DNA of 64,000 nucleotides from Vibrio metoecus (GTDB lineage Bacteria; Pseudomonadota; Gammaproteobacteria; Enterobacterales; Vibrionaceae): assembly GCF_000696385.1 (NCBI RefSeq), contig NZ_JJMN01000062.1, positions 124,001-188,000 on the forward strand, in the 5' to 3' direction. Both the position numbers and the translations under genes were made by a program. Of this stretch, positions 30,574 to 41,802 are shown one piece after another (the stretch's first letter is position 1; the number at the start of each line of letters is the position of its first letter). The notes beneath the pieces are model-generated. The model worked only from the letters and a program-made list of their open reading frames with translations, was not told where the DNA came from and did not search any database.

Positions 30574-31155
30574 TTGGTCAACCGAGAGCAAACCAAAGCC
30601 AAAGTGTTGGTGGTGTATGCGCACCCCGATCCACAACACTCCGTTGCCAATCAGGTGATGATTGAACACATTGCGGATTTAGAGCATGTCTCGATTGTCG
30701 ACCTCTACGCCACTTATCCCAATTTTTTTATTGATGTGCATGTCGAACAGCAACGCTTGCGTGAGCATGATGTGCTGGTTTTGCAGCATCCGCTGTATAT
30801 GTATTCCTGCCCTGCGCTCTTAAAAGAGTGGATCGATCGCGTGCTGAGCAAAGGCTTTGCGTTTGGCAAGCATAGTGAACTGAAAGGTAAATTGTGGCGC
30901 AGCGTGATCACCACCGGCGGTAACCATACCGCTTATGATCAACGTGGTTATAACCGTTACCCGCTGAATGAAATCTTACAGCCGTTTGAACTCAGTGCCG
31001 CTTTGTGTCAGATGCACTGGGTCGAGCCTTTGGTGCTGTATTGGTCACGCAACATCAGTGATGAAGAGCGTGCGCAACATGCAAAGCGTTATCGGCAATG
31101 GCTACAAGAGATCGCCCACTGGCAAGGAGAGTCCGATGACGCCACTGACCAGTGA
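30574..31155 (+). CDS. kefG: Glutathione-regulated potassium-efflux ancillary protein KefG
   Basis: KefG is a flavodoxin-fold quinone reductase-like protein that activates the KefB K+/H+ antiporter. The start is probably TTG at 30574, with CGGAG at 30561-30565; a GTG at 30565 lies on the RBS itself. The protein (about 193 residues) has the phosphate-binding start VYAHPDPQHSVAN, LQHPLYMYSCPALLKEWIDRV and TTGGN motifs of the NQO family. The gene overlaps kefB by 20 bp. Confidence 0.9.
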   Translation: MVNREQTKAKVLVVYAHPDPQHSVANQVMIEHIADLEHVSIVDLYATYPNFFIDVHVEQQRLREHDVLVLQHPLYMYSCPALLKEWIDRVLSKGFAFGKHSELKGKLWRSVITTGGNHTAYDQRGYNRYPLNEILQPFELSAALCQMHWVEPLVLYWSRNISDEERAQHAKRYRQWLQEIAHWQGESDDATDQ

Positions 31156-32938
31156 TTTTCTCAGCAGTAGTGTCGTGTTTCTTGCCGCGGCGGTGATTGC
31201 AGTGCCTATTGCACAGCGCGCTGGCTTAGGGACCGTATTGGGTTATTTGCTCGCAGGTGTTGCGATTGGTCCATGGGGATTGGGCTTAATTCGCGATGTG
31301 GAAGCCATCATGCACTTTGCCGAATTTGGGGTGGTGCTGCTGCTGTTTTTGATTGGCTTAGAACTGAACCCGAAAAAACTGTGGAATTTGCGTGGGCCTA
31401 TTTTAGGTTTAGGTGGCGCGCAGGTGGTGGTAACAACCGCCGTCCTGGCCAGCGTGGCACATTTGCTTGGCTTGAGTTGGCAAAGCGCATTAGTGGTCGG
31501 TATGGGGCTGGCGCTTTCGTCCACGGCCATTGCACTGCGCGTCATTGAAGAGCATGAATTGACACGTACTGAGGCTGGGCAGTCTGGGTTTGCGGTGTTG
31601 CTGTTTCAAGATATAGCGGTAATTCCCATGTTAGCTTTGCTACCGGTTCTTGCTGGTAACAGCAGTGGTGATTGGCTGAGTGCACTCTGGATGATGGGCG
31701 GGATCGCCGCTTTATTGCTGGGTGGGCATTTTTTACTGAATCCGCTGTTTCGGTACATCGCGTTGAGCGGAGTGCGTGAACTGTTTACTGTCGCGGCTTT
31801 ACTGCTGGTAGTGGGCATTGCCTTGATGATGCAAAACCTCGGTCTTTCCATGGCTCTTGGCACTTTTTTAGCGGGCGTGATCCTTGCGGAAAGTGAGTTT
31901 CGCCACGAATTAGAAATTGCGATCGATCCCTTTAAAGGACTGCTACTAGGACTGTTTTTTATTTCGGTCGGTATGGCGGTAGATGTTGGGCTGTTACTCG
32001 TCAAGCCGCTGCAAATTATGTTGGCAGTGCTGGGTTTGGTGATCGTCAAAGGGCTGATCTTATATCTACTAGCTCGGCTCTCCGGAACGGTGGCTAAAGC
32101 ACGCAGCAAAATGGCAGCGATTTTAAGCCAAGGGGGGGAATTCGCCTTCGTGATCTTTACTGCCGCCAACACGGAAGGCTTGTTGAACCATGCGCAAGTC
32201 TCCTTTTTGTTGGTGGTGGTCAGTTTGTCTATGGTGACCACGCCTTTACTACTCAGCGCTCAAAAACACTGGTTTGCCCGCCAACTCAATACCGAAGAAG
32301 CGCCTCTCACGCCCGATGTAGAAAACAAAGAGCCGCGTGTCATCATCGTCGGCTTTGGCCGTTTTGGGCAGATTGTCGGTCGTTTGCTGTACGCCAACAA
32401 AATCAAAGTGACCATTTTGGAAAGCGATGCTAGCCAAGTACGGTTGCTGCGCAAGTATGGTTATAAAGTCTTTTATGGCGATGCGAGCAATATTGAGTTA
32501 TTGCGTGCTGCAGGCATTGAACAGGCTGAAGCTTTAGTGATTTGTACCGATGACCCGGAGCAAGTGATCAAAATTGTGGAGCTGTGCCAACATCATTTCC
32601 CCAAGCTCAAACTACTCGCGCGTGCTCGCAGCCGAGTTGAAGCTTATCAATTAATGAGTCTTGGCGTACAAAATTACACCCGAGAAACTTTCTTGAGCGC
32701 ACTCGATTTGGGGCGAAAAGCCCTTATCCAATTGGGGATGCATCCTTATCAAGCGAAACGTGCCGAAGAGCATTTTCATCGTCTGGATAAGACTATGCTC
32801 AAAGAATTGCTACCGCAACATAATGAAGATAAACAACTGGAATTACGTGCCAAAGAAGCGCGTACCGAACTTGAAGAGATATTCAATCGGGAGATGGATA
32901 GTGATCAGCTCTCGCGCCAGTATTGGGAAAAGGAGTAG
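31136..32938 (+). CDS. kefB: Glutathione-regulated potassium-efflux antiporter KefB
   Basis: KefB exports K+ in exchange for H+ and protects against electrophiles when glutathione adducts form. The ATG at 31136 follows AAGGAGA (31124-31130). The 600-residue protein has about 12 membrane helices in a CPA2 exchanger domain (GLELNPKKLWNL; LGTFLAGVILAESEFRHELE). A cytosolic RCK/TrkA-N domain starts near residue 402 with VIIVGFGRFGQIVGRLL, and the protein ends in a charged helical tail. It is coupled to kefG. Confidence 0.95.
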   Translation: MTPLTSDFLSSSVVFLAAAVIAVPIAQRAGLGTVLGYLLAGVAIGPWGLGLIRDVEAIMHFAEFGVVLLLFLIGLELNPKKLWNLRGPILGLGGAQVVVTTAVLASVAHLLGLSWQSALVVGMGLALSSTAIALRVIEEHELTRTEAGQSGFAVLLFQDIAVIPMLALLPVLAGNSSGDWLSALWMMGGIAALLLGGHFLLNPLFRYIALSGVRELFTVAALLLVVGIALMMQNLGLSMALGTFLAGVILAESEFRHELEIAIDPFKGLLLGLFFISVGMAVDVGLLLVKPLQIMLAVLGLVIVKGLILYLLARLSGTVAKARSKMAAILSQGGEFAFVIFTAANTEGLLNHAQVSFLLVVVSLSMVTTPLLLSAQKHWFARQLNTEEAPLTPDVENKEPRVIIVGFGRFGQIVGRLLYANKIKVTILESDASQVRLLRKYGYKVFYGDASNIELLRAAGIEQAEALVICTDDPEQVIKIVELCQHHFPKLKLLARARSRVEAYQLMSLGVQNYTRETFLSALDLGRKALIQLGMHPYQAKRAEEHFHRLDKTMLKELLPQHNEDKQLELRAKEARTELEEIFNREMDSDQLSRQYWEKE

Positions 32939-32947
32939 TACAATCTC

Positions 32948-33148
32948 GTGAAACAGAAAAAACGTTTTATTGCCGGAGCAACTTGCCCTCAGTGTAAAAC
33001 GGCAGATGCCTTGCAATGGTGGATGGAGAACAGCATTGAGCTGGTTGAGTGCGTCGAATGTGGGTTCCATGAACAGCGTAAACCCAAGTCCGTCGAGCAG
33101 AGTCAGCATGCCAATCAACAGATGATCGGGATTTTTAAGCCAGAGTAA
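32948..33148 (+). CDS. yheV: YheV family putative metal-binding protein
   Basis: A 66-residue protein with a GTG start and a likely zinc ribbon: CPQCKTADALQWW and CVECGFHE supply two CxxC pairs. It matches the YheV/DUF2387 family, which follows kefB and precedes slyD in many gammaproteobacteria. Function unknown. Confidence 0.88.
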   Translation: MKQKKRFIAGATCPQCKTADALQWWMENSIELVECVECGFHEQRKPKSVEQSQHANQQMIGIFKPE

Positions 33149-33239
33149 TTGAGTTTCTGCGCATGATCTTCATAATATCGGCAACATTCCTCTCTTGGTT
33201 CGTATTTGACGGCGAAGAGACAACCTCCCTGGAGCAGTT

Positions 33240-33851
33240 ATGAAAATTGAAAAAAACACGGTAGCAAGTCTTGCTTACCAATTGACTATCGAAGATGGCG
33301 TGGTAGTGGATCAGTCTACTGTTGATGCGCCACTGGATTACCTGCACGGCCACAACAACCTGATCTCAGGTCTTGAGCGTGAGCTGGAAGGCAAAGTGGC
33401 TGGCGATAAGTTCACCGTAACGATCGCACCGGAAGATGCGTACGGCGAGCACAACGAAGATCTTGTACAGCGTGTTCCAGCTGAAGTGTTCCAAGGCGTT
33501 GATGAGCTTGAAGTGGGTATGCGTTTCCTCGCGGATACTGACCAAGGTCCAATCCCAGTTGAAATCACTGAAGTGGATGGCGATGAAGTCGTGGTTGATG
33601 GTAACCACATGCTGGCTGGCCAATCACTGACTTTCACCGTTGAAGTGGTTGCAGTTCGTGCAGCAACAGAAGAAGAAATGGCTCACGGCCATATCCACCA
33701 AGGTGGTGGCTGCTGTGGTGGTCATGACCACGATCACGACCATGATCATGAAGGCGGTTGCTGCGGTGGCGAAGGCCACGGTCACGAACACCATGGTCAC
33801 GGCAAAAAAGAAGGCGGCTGCTGTGGCGGCGGTAGCTGTGGTTCTCACTAA
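33240..33851 (+). CDS. slyD: FKBP-type peptidyl-prolyl isomerase SlyD
   Basis: SlyD is a cytosolic prolyl isomerase, chaperone and nickel-binding metallochaperone. The 203-residue protein has an FKBP domain split by an insert-in-flap chaperone domain (residues 1-150; IAPEDAYGEHNEDLVQRVP). It then has a tail extremely rich in His and Cys (CCGG, HDHDHDHD, CCGGGSCG) that binds Ni(II) and other metals. It may feed hydrogenase-independent Ni homeostasis or other metal uses here. It has its own terminator. Confidence 0.95.
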   Translation: MKIEKNTVASLAYQLTIEDGVVVDQSTVDAPLDYLHGHNNLISGLERELEGKVAGDKFTVTIAPEDAYGEHNEDLVQRVPAEVFQGVDELEVGMRFLADTDQGPIPVEITEVDGDEVVVDGNHMLAGQSLTFTVEVVAVRAATEEEMAHGHIHQGGGCCGGHDHDHDHDHEGGCCGGEGHGHEHHGHGKKEGGCCGGGSCGSH

Positions 33852-33907
33852 TTAGTGAATCCATTGATGCCTAAGTAATACGCTATTCGCGTACTACGTT
33901 CGGTTTG

Positions 33908-33943
33908 AAAAGCGCTAACCGCGATCCGGTTAGCGCTTTTTTA
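33908..33943 (+). terminator. Terminator after slyD
   Basis: AAAAGCGCTAACCG (33908-33921) pairs with CGGTTAGCGCTTTT (33927-33940) and is followed by more T. Confidence 0.92.
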
Positions 33944-34016
33944 TTACTGATTCAGGCACTATACGCCAATCATCTAAAAGCAATGAAGTGGTTAACTCCG
34001 CTGGAGAAAAGAAGTT

Positions 34017-34997
34017 ATGACACAGCCTTTTGCGATTGCCATTCATGGTGGTGCAGGCACGATTTTGCGCGAGCAGATGAGTGAGTCTCTGCGCACGGAG
34101 ATCCTGAATACCTTAGAGTTGGCCGTGCGAGCCGGACATCAATTGTTGACTCAAGGTGCGGATGCATTGGATGCAGTCGTTGCTGCGGTGACGGTATTGG
34201 AGGATTCTCCTTTGTTTAATGCAGGCAAAGGATCGGTACTGACTCACAATGAAATGGTGGAAATGGATGCCTCAGTCATGCATGGTGCAATGCGTGAAGC
34301 GGGGGCGATAGCGGGCGTGCGCCACATTAAAAACCCGATTCAACTCGCGCGCGATGTGCTGCGTCATAGTGAGCATGTTTTTTTGATCGGCGAAGGGGCA
34401 GAGCAGTTTGCCTTCCAACAAGGCCATGTGTACACCGAGCAAGACTATTTCTTCACTGAACGCCGTTATGAACAGTTGCAAAACATGAAGCAGCAAGCTC
34501 GCTTTGCGCTTTCAGAAGCGTCCTATCAATCTGACGCCGCCAAGCAAGAGTCACCAAGTGAATATCCCGATGATAAGAAATTTGGCACGGTAGGCGCGGT
34601 GGCGCTAGATCAACAAGGTAATTTAGCGGCGGCAACCAGCACGGGCGGGATCACCAACAAGCGTTTTGGACGGGTGGGAGATTCCCCCGTGATCGGAGCT
34701 GGAACCATCGCTGAAAACGGCAATGTTGCCATCTCATGCACTGGAATGGGGGAGTATTTCATTCGTTATGCGGTGGCAGGAGATGTGGCGGCGCGAATGC
34801 GTTATCTCAAAGAAGATGTACATACTGCCTGTGAAACTGTCGTGCAAGGCGAACTAAAAACGGTGGGGGGTGAAGGCGGGTTAATTGCTATCGACAAGCG
34901 GGGGGATATTCACTTTGCCATGAACAGCTCCGGCATGTATCGCGCTTGTGTTGATCGTCATGGTCAATTCAGTGTAAAAATTTATGCTGACGAATAA
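34017..34997 (+). CDS. iaaA: Isoaspartyl peptidase / L-asparaginase (Ntn hydrolase)
   Basis: This plant-type asparaginase cleaves isoaspartyl dipeptides and L-asparagine and is made as a precursor that cuts itself. The 326-residue protein starts IAIHGGAGTI and has the autocleavage site before the nucleophilic Thr of KKFGTVGAVALD (near residue 191). It also has the beta-subunit motifs NKRFGRVGDSPVIGAGT and CTGMGEYFIRY. There is no signal peptide, so it is cytosolic. Confidence 0.92.
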   Translation: MTQPFAIAIHGGAGTILREQMSESLRTEILNTLELAVRAGHQLLTQGADALDAVVAAVTVLEDSPLFNAGKGSVLTHNEMVEMDASVMHGAMREAGAIAGVRHIKNPIQLARDVLRHSEHVFLIGEGAEQFAFQQGHVYTEQDYFFTERRYEQLQNMKQQARFALSEASYQSDAAKQESPSEYPDDKKFGTVGAVALDQQGNLAAATSTGGITNKRFGRVGDSPVIGAGTIAENGNVAISCTGMGEYFIRYAVAGDVAARMRYLKEDVHTACETVVQGELKTVGGEGGLIAIDKRGDIHFAMNSSGMYRACVDRHGQFSVKIYADE

Positions 34998-35082
34998 TCG
35001 ATTCCTGATTATCGTTTACTAATAACCGAATGGATTTTCAAGGTCGTTTTATATGAATTTTTCATGCTTAAAAAATGACTGC

Positions 35083-35115
35083 AAGGATTCAAATTCGGTG
35101 CTAGAATCCTTTTTT
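35083..35115 (+). terminator. Terminator-like hairpin just upstream of purA
   Basis: AAGGATTC (35083-35090) pairs with GAATCCTT (35104-35111), followed by TTTT. It ends 24 bp before the purA ATG, so it either ends iaaA transcription or attenuates purA. A TAGAAT hexamer (35102-35107) overlaps its right arm. Confidence 0.5.
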
Positions 35116-35117
35116 AA

Positions 35118-36437
<1,320 letters not shown>

Positions 36438-36456
36438 TCTTGAGATAAAAAACAAT

Positions 36457-36485
36457 AAGCCGACTCACTGAGTCGGCTTTTTTTT
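36457..36485 (+). terminator. Terminator after purA
   Basis: AAGCCGACTCA pairs with TGAGTCGGCTT and is followed by a run of T to 36485. Confidence 0.92.
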
Positions 36486-36550
36486 GCCATACTGTTGGTG
36501 GTATTTTGTGCGCCTGTGGCAAAAAGTTGCCGCAAAACGATAAACAAGCC

Positions 36551-36577
36551 TAAAGCGATAGCATGGAATGCCGATAT
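36551..36577 (+). promoter_or_regulatory. FliA (sigma-28) type promoter of motX
   Basis: TAAAGCGA (36551-36558), an 11-nt spacer and GCCGATAT (36570-36577) match the sigma-28 consensus TAAAGTTT-N11-GCCGATAA closely. The site lies 69 bp before the motX start, as expected for a late flagellar gene. Confidence 0.8.
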
Positions 36578-36645
36578 AGAGAGCGAACCGGGTCAACGTG
36601 CAATGCGGCACGTCGTGGCTGCCGGTGTTATGTAAGAGTGCAGGT

Positions 36646-37281
36646 ATGAAGCTACGAACGGTAGCCGCTTCCTTATTGCTTGCATGGCACTCCTCGTACA
36701 ATCCTGCTTATGCGGCGGATTTAGGAGAGCCAGTGCCTATCTATTCGGAAGCTGAGCTAATCAAACTGATTGAAGAAAATAAGCATCTTGAGCGCGTAAA
36801 AGCCGATAATTGCCAGATTGTGGAAGATATTGTCGCGCGTGCGACGCGTATCAGTCTGCCCTCGTATGAGTTTCTGTATGGCGATATGCTGGCGTGGGGC
36901 GTGTGCGTTGATCAGGATGTTGAGCTTGGCCTCTATTATATGGAGAATGCGGCGCATCAAGGTTTGCCAGCGGCATTAGAGCAGCTTGGGCGATACTACT
37001 CGCGTGGTACGCTAGTTCAACAAGATAAAGAGCGCGCCATTCCTTATCTGCGTGAAGCCGCAGCGATGGGTAACTTGAATGCACGTATTCAGCTTGCTGA
37101 GCTGTTATTGCGTGATTACGGTAGTCCGCTGGATTATGAAGACGCCTATCGCTGGTTATACAATTCCGTGACCGCTGATCAGCGTATGCACAATCGTATT
37201 GCCCTGCTTCGACAGGGGTTGGAACGCCGCATGCCAGAAAACATCATCGCGCGAGCCAAACGCAGAGAAACGTTCTGGTAA
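36646..37281 (+). CDS. motX: Sodium-driven flagellar motor T-ring protein MotX
   Basis: MotX is a periplasmic protein that, with MotY, forms the T ring holding PomAB stators of the polar sodium-driven flagellum. The ATG at 36646 (MKLRTVAASLLLAW) gives a Sec signal peptide cleaved near residue 23. The mature protein has Sel1-like repeats (FLYGDMLAWGVC, GLPAALEQLGRYYSRG, ERAIPYLREAAAMGNLNARIQLAELLLRD). Two Cys in NCQIVED and WGVCVD could form a disulfide. A FliA-type promoter lies upstream. Confidence 0.95.
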   Translation: MKLRTVAASLLLAWHSSYNPAYAADLGEPVPIYSEAELIKLIEENKHLERVKADNCQIVEDIVARATRISLPSYEFLYGDMLAWGVCVDQDVELGLYYMENAAHQGLPAALEQLGRYYSRGTLVQQDKERAIPYLREAAAMGNLNARIQLAELLLRDYGSPLDYEDAYRWLYNSVTADQRMHNRIALLRQGLERRMPENIIARAKRRETFW

Positions 37282-37300
37282 ACGCTCTTTACCAGAACGT
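37270..37300. terminator. Hairpin across the motX stop codon
   Basis: ACGTTCTGGTAAA (37270-37282) pairs perfectly with TTTACCAGAACGT (37288-37300). The left arm includes the motX stop codon. It lies between the convergent motX and yejM-like gene and could stop transcription from both sides, although only the minus side has a T-rich follow-on (TTTCTC). Confidence 0.55.
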
Positions 37301-37310
37301 AGAGCCACCG

Positions 37311-39143
37311 TTAACGTAAAAACTGACGCATTTCCTGCAGTGATTGCATAATCTGCTGGCTAGAAATCTGCCGCACCTTCTCCGGTACTAGTTCGGCATT
37401 TAAGGCCTCCACTCGGCCACTCGGGTAGCTGACCAATATTTCCTTATCACTCACCAAAGCATAGTTAAAGTAACTGCCGATAATCGTCCATTCTCTCTGC
37501 GGACTTGCTTGCCAAAGCGGATATCCTAACGTGAATTCATTAAGTGGGTTCTGAACCCCTAAGACGTCTTGCATCAGCATGGGTGCCACATCGAGATCGG
37601 GTAGTTTTATGGGTAAGAACACTCCCTTCTTTCTCTGGAATATAGATATACAGAGGTACGTGAACTTGCGCCATGCTGTAGTTACTGCCATGTCCCCAAT
37701 AATTTTGCTGGTTATCATTAAACTCCTCACCATGGTCAGAAGTGATGATCACGATAGTATTGTTCAGCTCATTGCGGGCTTTTAGCTCATTGAGCACTTT
37801 ACCGATCAACGAATCTACATAGTAGAGCGCATTGCGATAGCGATTATGATACGGCTCTGGGTTAAAGCCATTATTGAGTTTAATGTGATCCACCCGCTCC
37901 CAATAAGGGGTGAAAGGCGGTGTCATCGAGGTTGGAAAATCTGCCGCATGTGCAGAATCGTAAAACAGAAAACCAAAGTAAGGCTGGCTACGATCGCGCT
38001 GGTTTAAAAAGGTTAGAAAATCCTCTGTGATGCGCAGGTCACGCTGAGGCGAATTATCTCCAGGTGTGACTGTACGTAGTTGCGGGATTTGGCTGAATAT
38101 GGTTCGGTCAAACGGTGGGCTATTGAGAGGGGCCGAGCCATAAATCGCAAACTGATAATTAAGATCAGCGAGCGCTTGCATCAATAGTGGGCGAGTTTGG
38201 CTGGTTTGGAATTTCTCCCAATAAGTGGCAGGTAATCCATAAAATAGACTAAATAATCCCGCCTGCGTTGAGTTGCCGCCACTCAAGTGATGTGTAAAGC
38301 GCGTCGCTTGCTGTCCAAAATGGGCAATGTTGGGCGTCACATCGCGATTGGCATCATCAAAACGCCAAGCATCAATGCCAATCACCAAAATGTTCGGGCG
38401 CTGTGCGGGTGGCTCAATGCGCAGTGAGCGCAGAGGGTAGTTTAAAGCGCTACTGGTTGGGGCATGAAAATCCACTTGTTGACTGCGAGCCGCTTGTGCA
38501 TCGACGACACCCAGTTGATCGAAAAAGCGCTTAGCTGTCAAAGGATAATAGAGCGGCCAGTGGTAACTGTAGCTTGGGATTTCACTGTCATAAGTGGCAT
38601 CTTTCCAAGCATGAAGCATCTGGCTGCTGATCAGTGCCAGTAGCCAGAGGCTACAGACAACGCCAATGAAGCGCGGACTTTGAATATGGTGTGCCAGCTT
38701 CATGATGAGCCACTGTGCAAAACCAATAATCAGTACGATCAGGCTAGCGATAACTAGTGTGTACCAAGAAACGCTGATCACTTGCTGTCCACCATGCAGC
38801 AGTAGATCCCACACAAAACCACTGAGATGGAAACGGTATTGTTGGTACACTTCAATATCGACCAGCAGCAAAATACTGACGATCCAAGACACCAAAAAGA
38901 CAGCGCCATGCAACAATCGACTTGGTAGCCAGACCAAGGAAAGTGCGCTGAGGGTAATCGCAAAGGCGAATAAGCCAAACCAGCCAAACTGAGTGGTCAT
39001 AAGATAACTATACGCCGTTGTGTTGTCAGAGCTGACCTCCATCCATTTCAGATAAGGCAGACCTAACAAACTAAATAAAACGGCGTTCAAAATAAAGTGA
39101 CTAAAAAGACCACTGAATATTCTTTTTTATTCATCAATAACAT
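37311..39143 (-). CDS. yejM: YejM/LapC-like inner-membrane protein with sulfatase fold (two frame breaks)
   Basis: The layout matches E. coli YejM (LapC/PbgA), which senses LPS and controls LpxC proteolysis: DUF3413-like membrane domain with five helices, then a periplasmic sulfatase-like domain (NILVIGIDAWRFD, GNSTQAGLFSLFYG, NTIVIITSDHGEEF). The segments LTAKRFFDQLGVVDAQ and LNYPLRSLRIE align well with it. Frame breaks: an extra base near 37626 (IPEKEG then VFLPIKLPDLDVAP in the next frame) and one near 39115. Before that the N-terminus MLLMNKKEY reads from ATG 39143 and rejoins at SGLFSHFILNAVLF. With both corrected it is about 609 residues. Identity with YejM is by layout, not search. Confidence 0.8.
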
Positions 39144-39253
39144 GTGGAATCCCCGTAGCAAATGGGATTGGTTGGACAGCAAAATCGTTGCAAATAAATT
39201 AACTTAAAAGTTAGTACTCAAGTCACATTACCTAGAATGATGAACTGGTTCTG

Positions 39254-39287
39254 TGCGTTGTCATTAGTTGTTCGTAGTGACAACGCA
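39254..39287 (+). promoter_or_regulatory. 10-bp inverted repeat in the rnr leader
   Basis: TGCGTTGTCA (39254-39263) and TGACAACGCA (39278-39287) form a perfect stem with a 14-nt loop, 42 bp before rnr. There is no U-run. It may be an operator or a leader hairpin. Confidence 0.4.
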
Positions 39288-39329
39288 GTAGGATATAACT
39301 AACACCTTCCTAGATAAGCAGGTCTGCCT

Positions 39330-41795
39330 ATGTCTGATACCACACATCTCGATCCTTTCGCTGATCGCGAAGCCGACAATTATGACAATCCAATTCCGAG
39401 TCGTGAGTACATTCTCGAATTTTTAACCCAAGCCAATGTTCCCATGAATCGCAACGATCTGTTCGAAGCCCTCAAACTAGAAGGCGAAGAGCAATATGAA
39501 GGGTTGCGTCGCCGCCTGCGGGCAATGGAGCGAGATGGCCAACTGGTGTTCACACGCCGCCAATGCTATGCCTTGCCAGAAAAGTTAGAAATGGTGAAAG
39601 GCTATGTGATTGGCCACAAAGATGGCCATGGCTGGGTACGTCCAGAAGGAAGCCTCAATAAAGAAGGCGATATCCTGTTACCTCATCATCAGATGCGTAC
39701 GCTAATCCATGGTGATTATGTCTTAGTGCAACCAAGCGGTACCGATAAACGTGGCCGCAAAGAAGGGCGTTTGGTGCGCATTTTAGAAGAACGCAATGGC
39801 CAAATCGTTGGGCGTTTCTTTTTTGAATATGGTTATTCCTACGTAGTGCCGGATGACTCACGGATTCACCATGACATTTTGATCCCGAATGATTTACGTG
39901 CCGGAGCGCGTATGGGTAATGTGGTGGTGATCGAAATTACCGAGCGTGGCACGCGCAATCGCGGCATGATGGGGAAAGTGGTGGAAGTGCTTGGCGAAAA
40001 TATGGCGCCGGGTATGGAAACTCAAATTGCCATTCGTACACACCAAATTCCTCATGAATGGCCAGCTGAAGTTGAACAGCAAGTTGCTGGGCTAGGTGAA
40101 GAAGTGCCTGAAGAAGCCAAGCAAGGTCGTGTTGATCTGCGCGCTTTGCCATTGGTGACTATCGATGGTGAAGATGCCCGCGACTTCGATGATGCTGTGT
40201 ATTGTGAAGCGAAAAAAGGCGGCGGTTGGCGTTTATGGGTGGCGATTGCCGATGTGAGCTATTACGTACGGCCTGATACGGCTCTGGATAAAGAGGCGAT
40301 CAATCGTGGTAACTCGGTTTACTTCCCATCGCAAGTTGTGCCCATGCTGCCGGAAGTGCTGTCGAACGGCCTCTGTTCACTCAACCCACAAGTGGATCGC
40401 TTGTGTATGGTGTGTGAAATGACAATATCGGAAACCGGTAAACTGTCTGGCTACAAACACTATGAAGCGGTGATGAATTCACACGCTCGTCTGACTTACA
40501 CCAAAGTGCACGAAATCCTCGAAGGGGATGAAGAGCTGCGTGAGCGCTATAAAGCGCTGGTTCCGCATCTTGAAGAGCTGCATAGAATGTATCAAGTGCT
40601 CAAGGGCGCACGTGATGAGCGTGGTGCCATTGAGTTTGAAACGGTGGAAACCAAATTCATCTTCAATGCTGAGCGTAAAATCGAAAGCATTGAGCCTGTG
40701 ATCCGTAACGATGCTCACAAGCTGATTGAAGAGTGTATGATCCTCGCCAACATTGCCTCTGCCTCTTTGGTGGAGAAAGCGAAAGAAGCGGCGTTGTACC
40801 GTGTCCATGAGCCACCAGGTGAAGAACGTTTAACGGGCTTCCGTGATTTCCTCGGTGAGTTGGGATTGGATCTCTCTGGTGGACTTGAGCCGTCACCGAC
40901 CGATTACGCGAATCTGATGAAACAAATCGGCGAGCGTCCGGACAAGGAACTGATCCAAACCATGCTACTGCGTTCGATGAAACAAGCGGTGTATAACGCG
41001 GATAACGCAGGTCACTTTGGCTTGGCGTTGAAACGCTACGCGCACTTTACTTCACCAATCCGTCGTTATCCGGATTTGCTGCTGCATCGAGCGATCAAAT
41101 ACTTGATTGCTAAGCATGAAGGGCATAACCAAGACCGTTGGACACCAACAGGCGGTTATCACTACTCCTTTGACGACATGGATTTCTACGGTGAGCAGTG
41201 TTCTATGACCGAGCGCCGAGCCGATGATGCAACGCGCGAAGTCTCTGACTGGCTCAAATGTGAGTACATGCAAGATCATGTGGGGGAAGAGCTTGAAGGT
41301 GTGGTCGCTAACGTGACCAGTTTCGGTTTCTTCGTACGCCTGACTGAACTGCATATTGATGGTCTGGTGCACATTTCCACTCTGGCCAACGATTACTACC
41401 ACTATGACCCAATTGGTCAACGTTTGGTTGGTGAAAGCTTTGGTGCCATCTACCGCCTTGGCGATGCGGTGAAAGTAAAAGTGCTAGCAGTAAACTTGGA
41501 CGATCGTCAAATTGACTTTGAATTGGTTGAAACAAGTCGTAAGCTACGCGGTCAAGGTAAAACGGCGAAGAAACGAGCCGAAGAAGCCAGAGCGAAAGCG
41601 CAAGGTAAAAAAGAGGCTGCAACCAAAGGCGGCCGCGGTAAAGCACCGGTGAAATTACAGGCTAAACCACAGGCAGAAGCAACACGTCACCCAGAGGGTG
41701 AAGGTCGGGCTAAGCCGAAAAAGACCAAAGCGCCGAAAAAATGTAAAGACCAAGCTCGTAAGAAAACCAGCAAAGCACGAGACAAAACCAAATAG
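39330..41795 (+). CDS. rnr: Ribonuclease R
   Basis: RNase R is a processive 3'-5' exoribonuclease of the RNB family that degrades structured RNA and works in quality control and cold adaptation. The 821-residue protein has an N-terminal helix-turn-helix ([13 protein letters not shown]), two cold-shock domains and the RNB catalytic domain with the acidic cluster in [15 protein letters not shown]. It ends in an S1 domain ([20 protein letters not shown]) and a long Lys/Arg-rich tail from about residue 735. rlmB starts 7 bp later. Confidence 0.97.
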   Translation: MSDTTHLDPFADREADNYDNPIPSREYILEFLTQANVPMNRNDLFEALKLEGEEQYEGLRRRLRAMERDGQLVFTRRQCYALPEKLEMVKGYVIGHKDGHGWVRPEGSLNKEGDILLPHHQMRTLIHGDYVLVQPSGTDKRGRKEGRLVRILEERNGQIVGRFFFEYGYSYVVPDDSRIHHDILIPNDLRAGARMGNVVVIEITERGTRNRGMMGKVVEVLGENMAPGMETQIAIRTHQIPHEWPAEVEQQVAGLGEEVPEEAKQGRVDLRALPLVTIDGEDARDFDDAVYCEAKKGGGWRLWVAIADVSYYVRPDTALDKEAINRGNSVYFPSQVVPMLPEVLSNGLCSLNPQVDRLCMVCEMTISETGKLSGYKHYEAVMNSHARLTYTKVHEILEGDEELRERYKALVPHLEELHRMYQVLKGARDERGAIEFETVETKFIFNAERKIESIEPVIRNDAHKLIEECMILANIASASLVEKAKEAALYRVHEPPGEERLTGFRDFLGELGLDLSGGLEPSPTDYANLMKQIGERPDKELIQTMLLRSMKQAVYNADNAGHFGLALKRYAHFTSPIRRYPDLLLHRAIKYLIAKHEGHNQDRWTPTGGYHYSFDDMDFYGEQCSMTERRADDATREVSDWLKCEYMQDHVGEELEGVVANVTSFGFFVRLTELHIDGLVHISTLANDYYHYDPIGQRLVGESFGAIYRLGDAVKVKVLAVNLDDRQIDFELVETSRKLRGQGKTAKKRAEEARAKAQGKKEAATKGGRGKAPVKLQAKPQAEATRHPEGEGRAKPKKTKAPKKCKDQARKKTSKARDKTK

Positions 41796-41802
41796 GTAAA
41801 AC

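Noticed and set aside
30968-31135. Long N-terminal extension of kefB
   Set aside because: It overlaps kefG in another frame; ATG 31136 has a strong AAGGAGA and gives the normal KefB start.
33624-33864. Open frames antisense to the slyD tail
   Set aside because: They are mirror images of the His/Cys-rich repeat codons and have no RBS.
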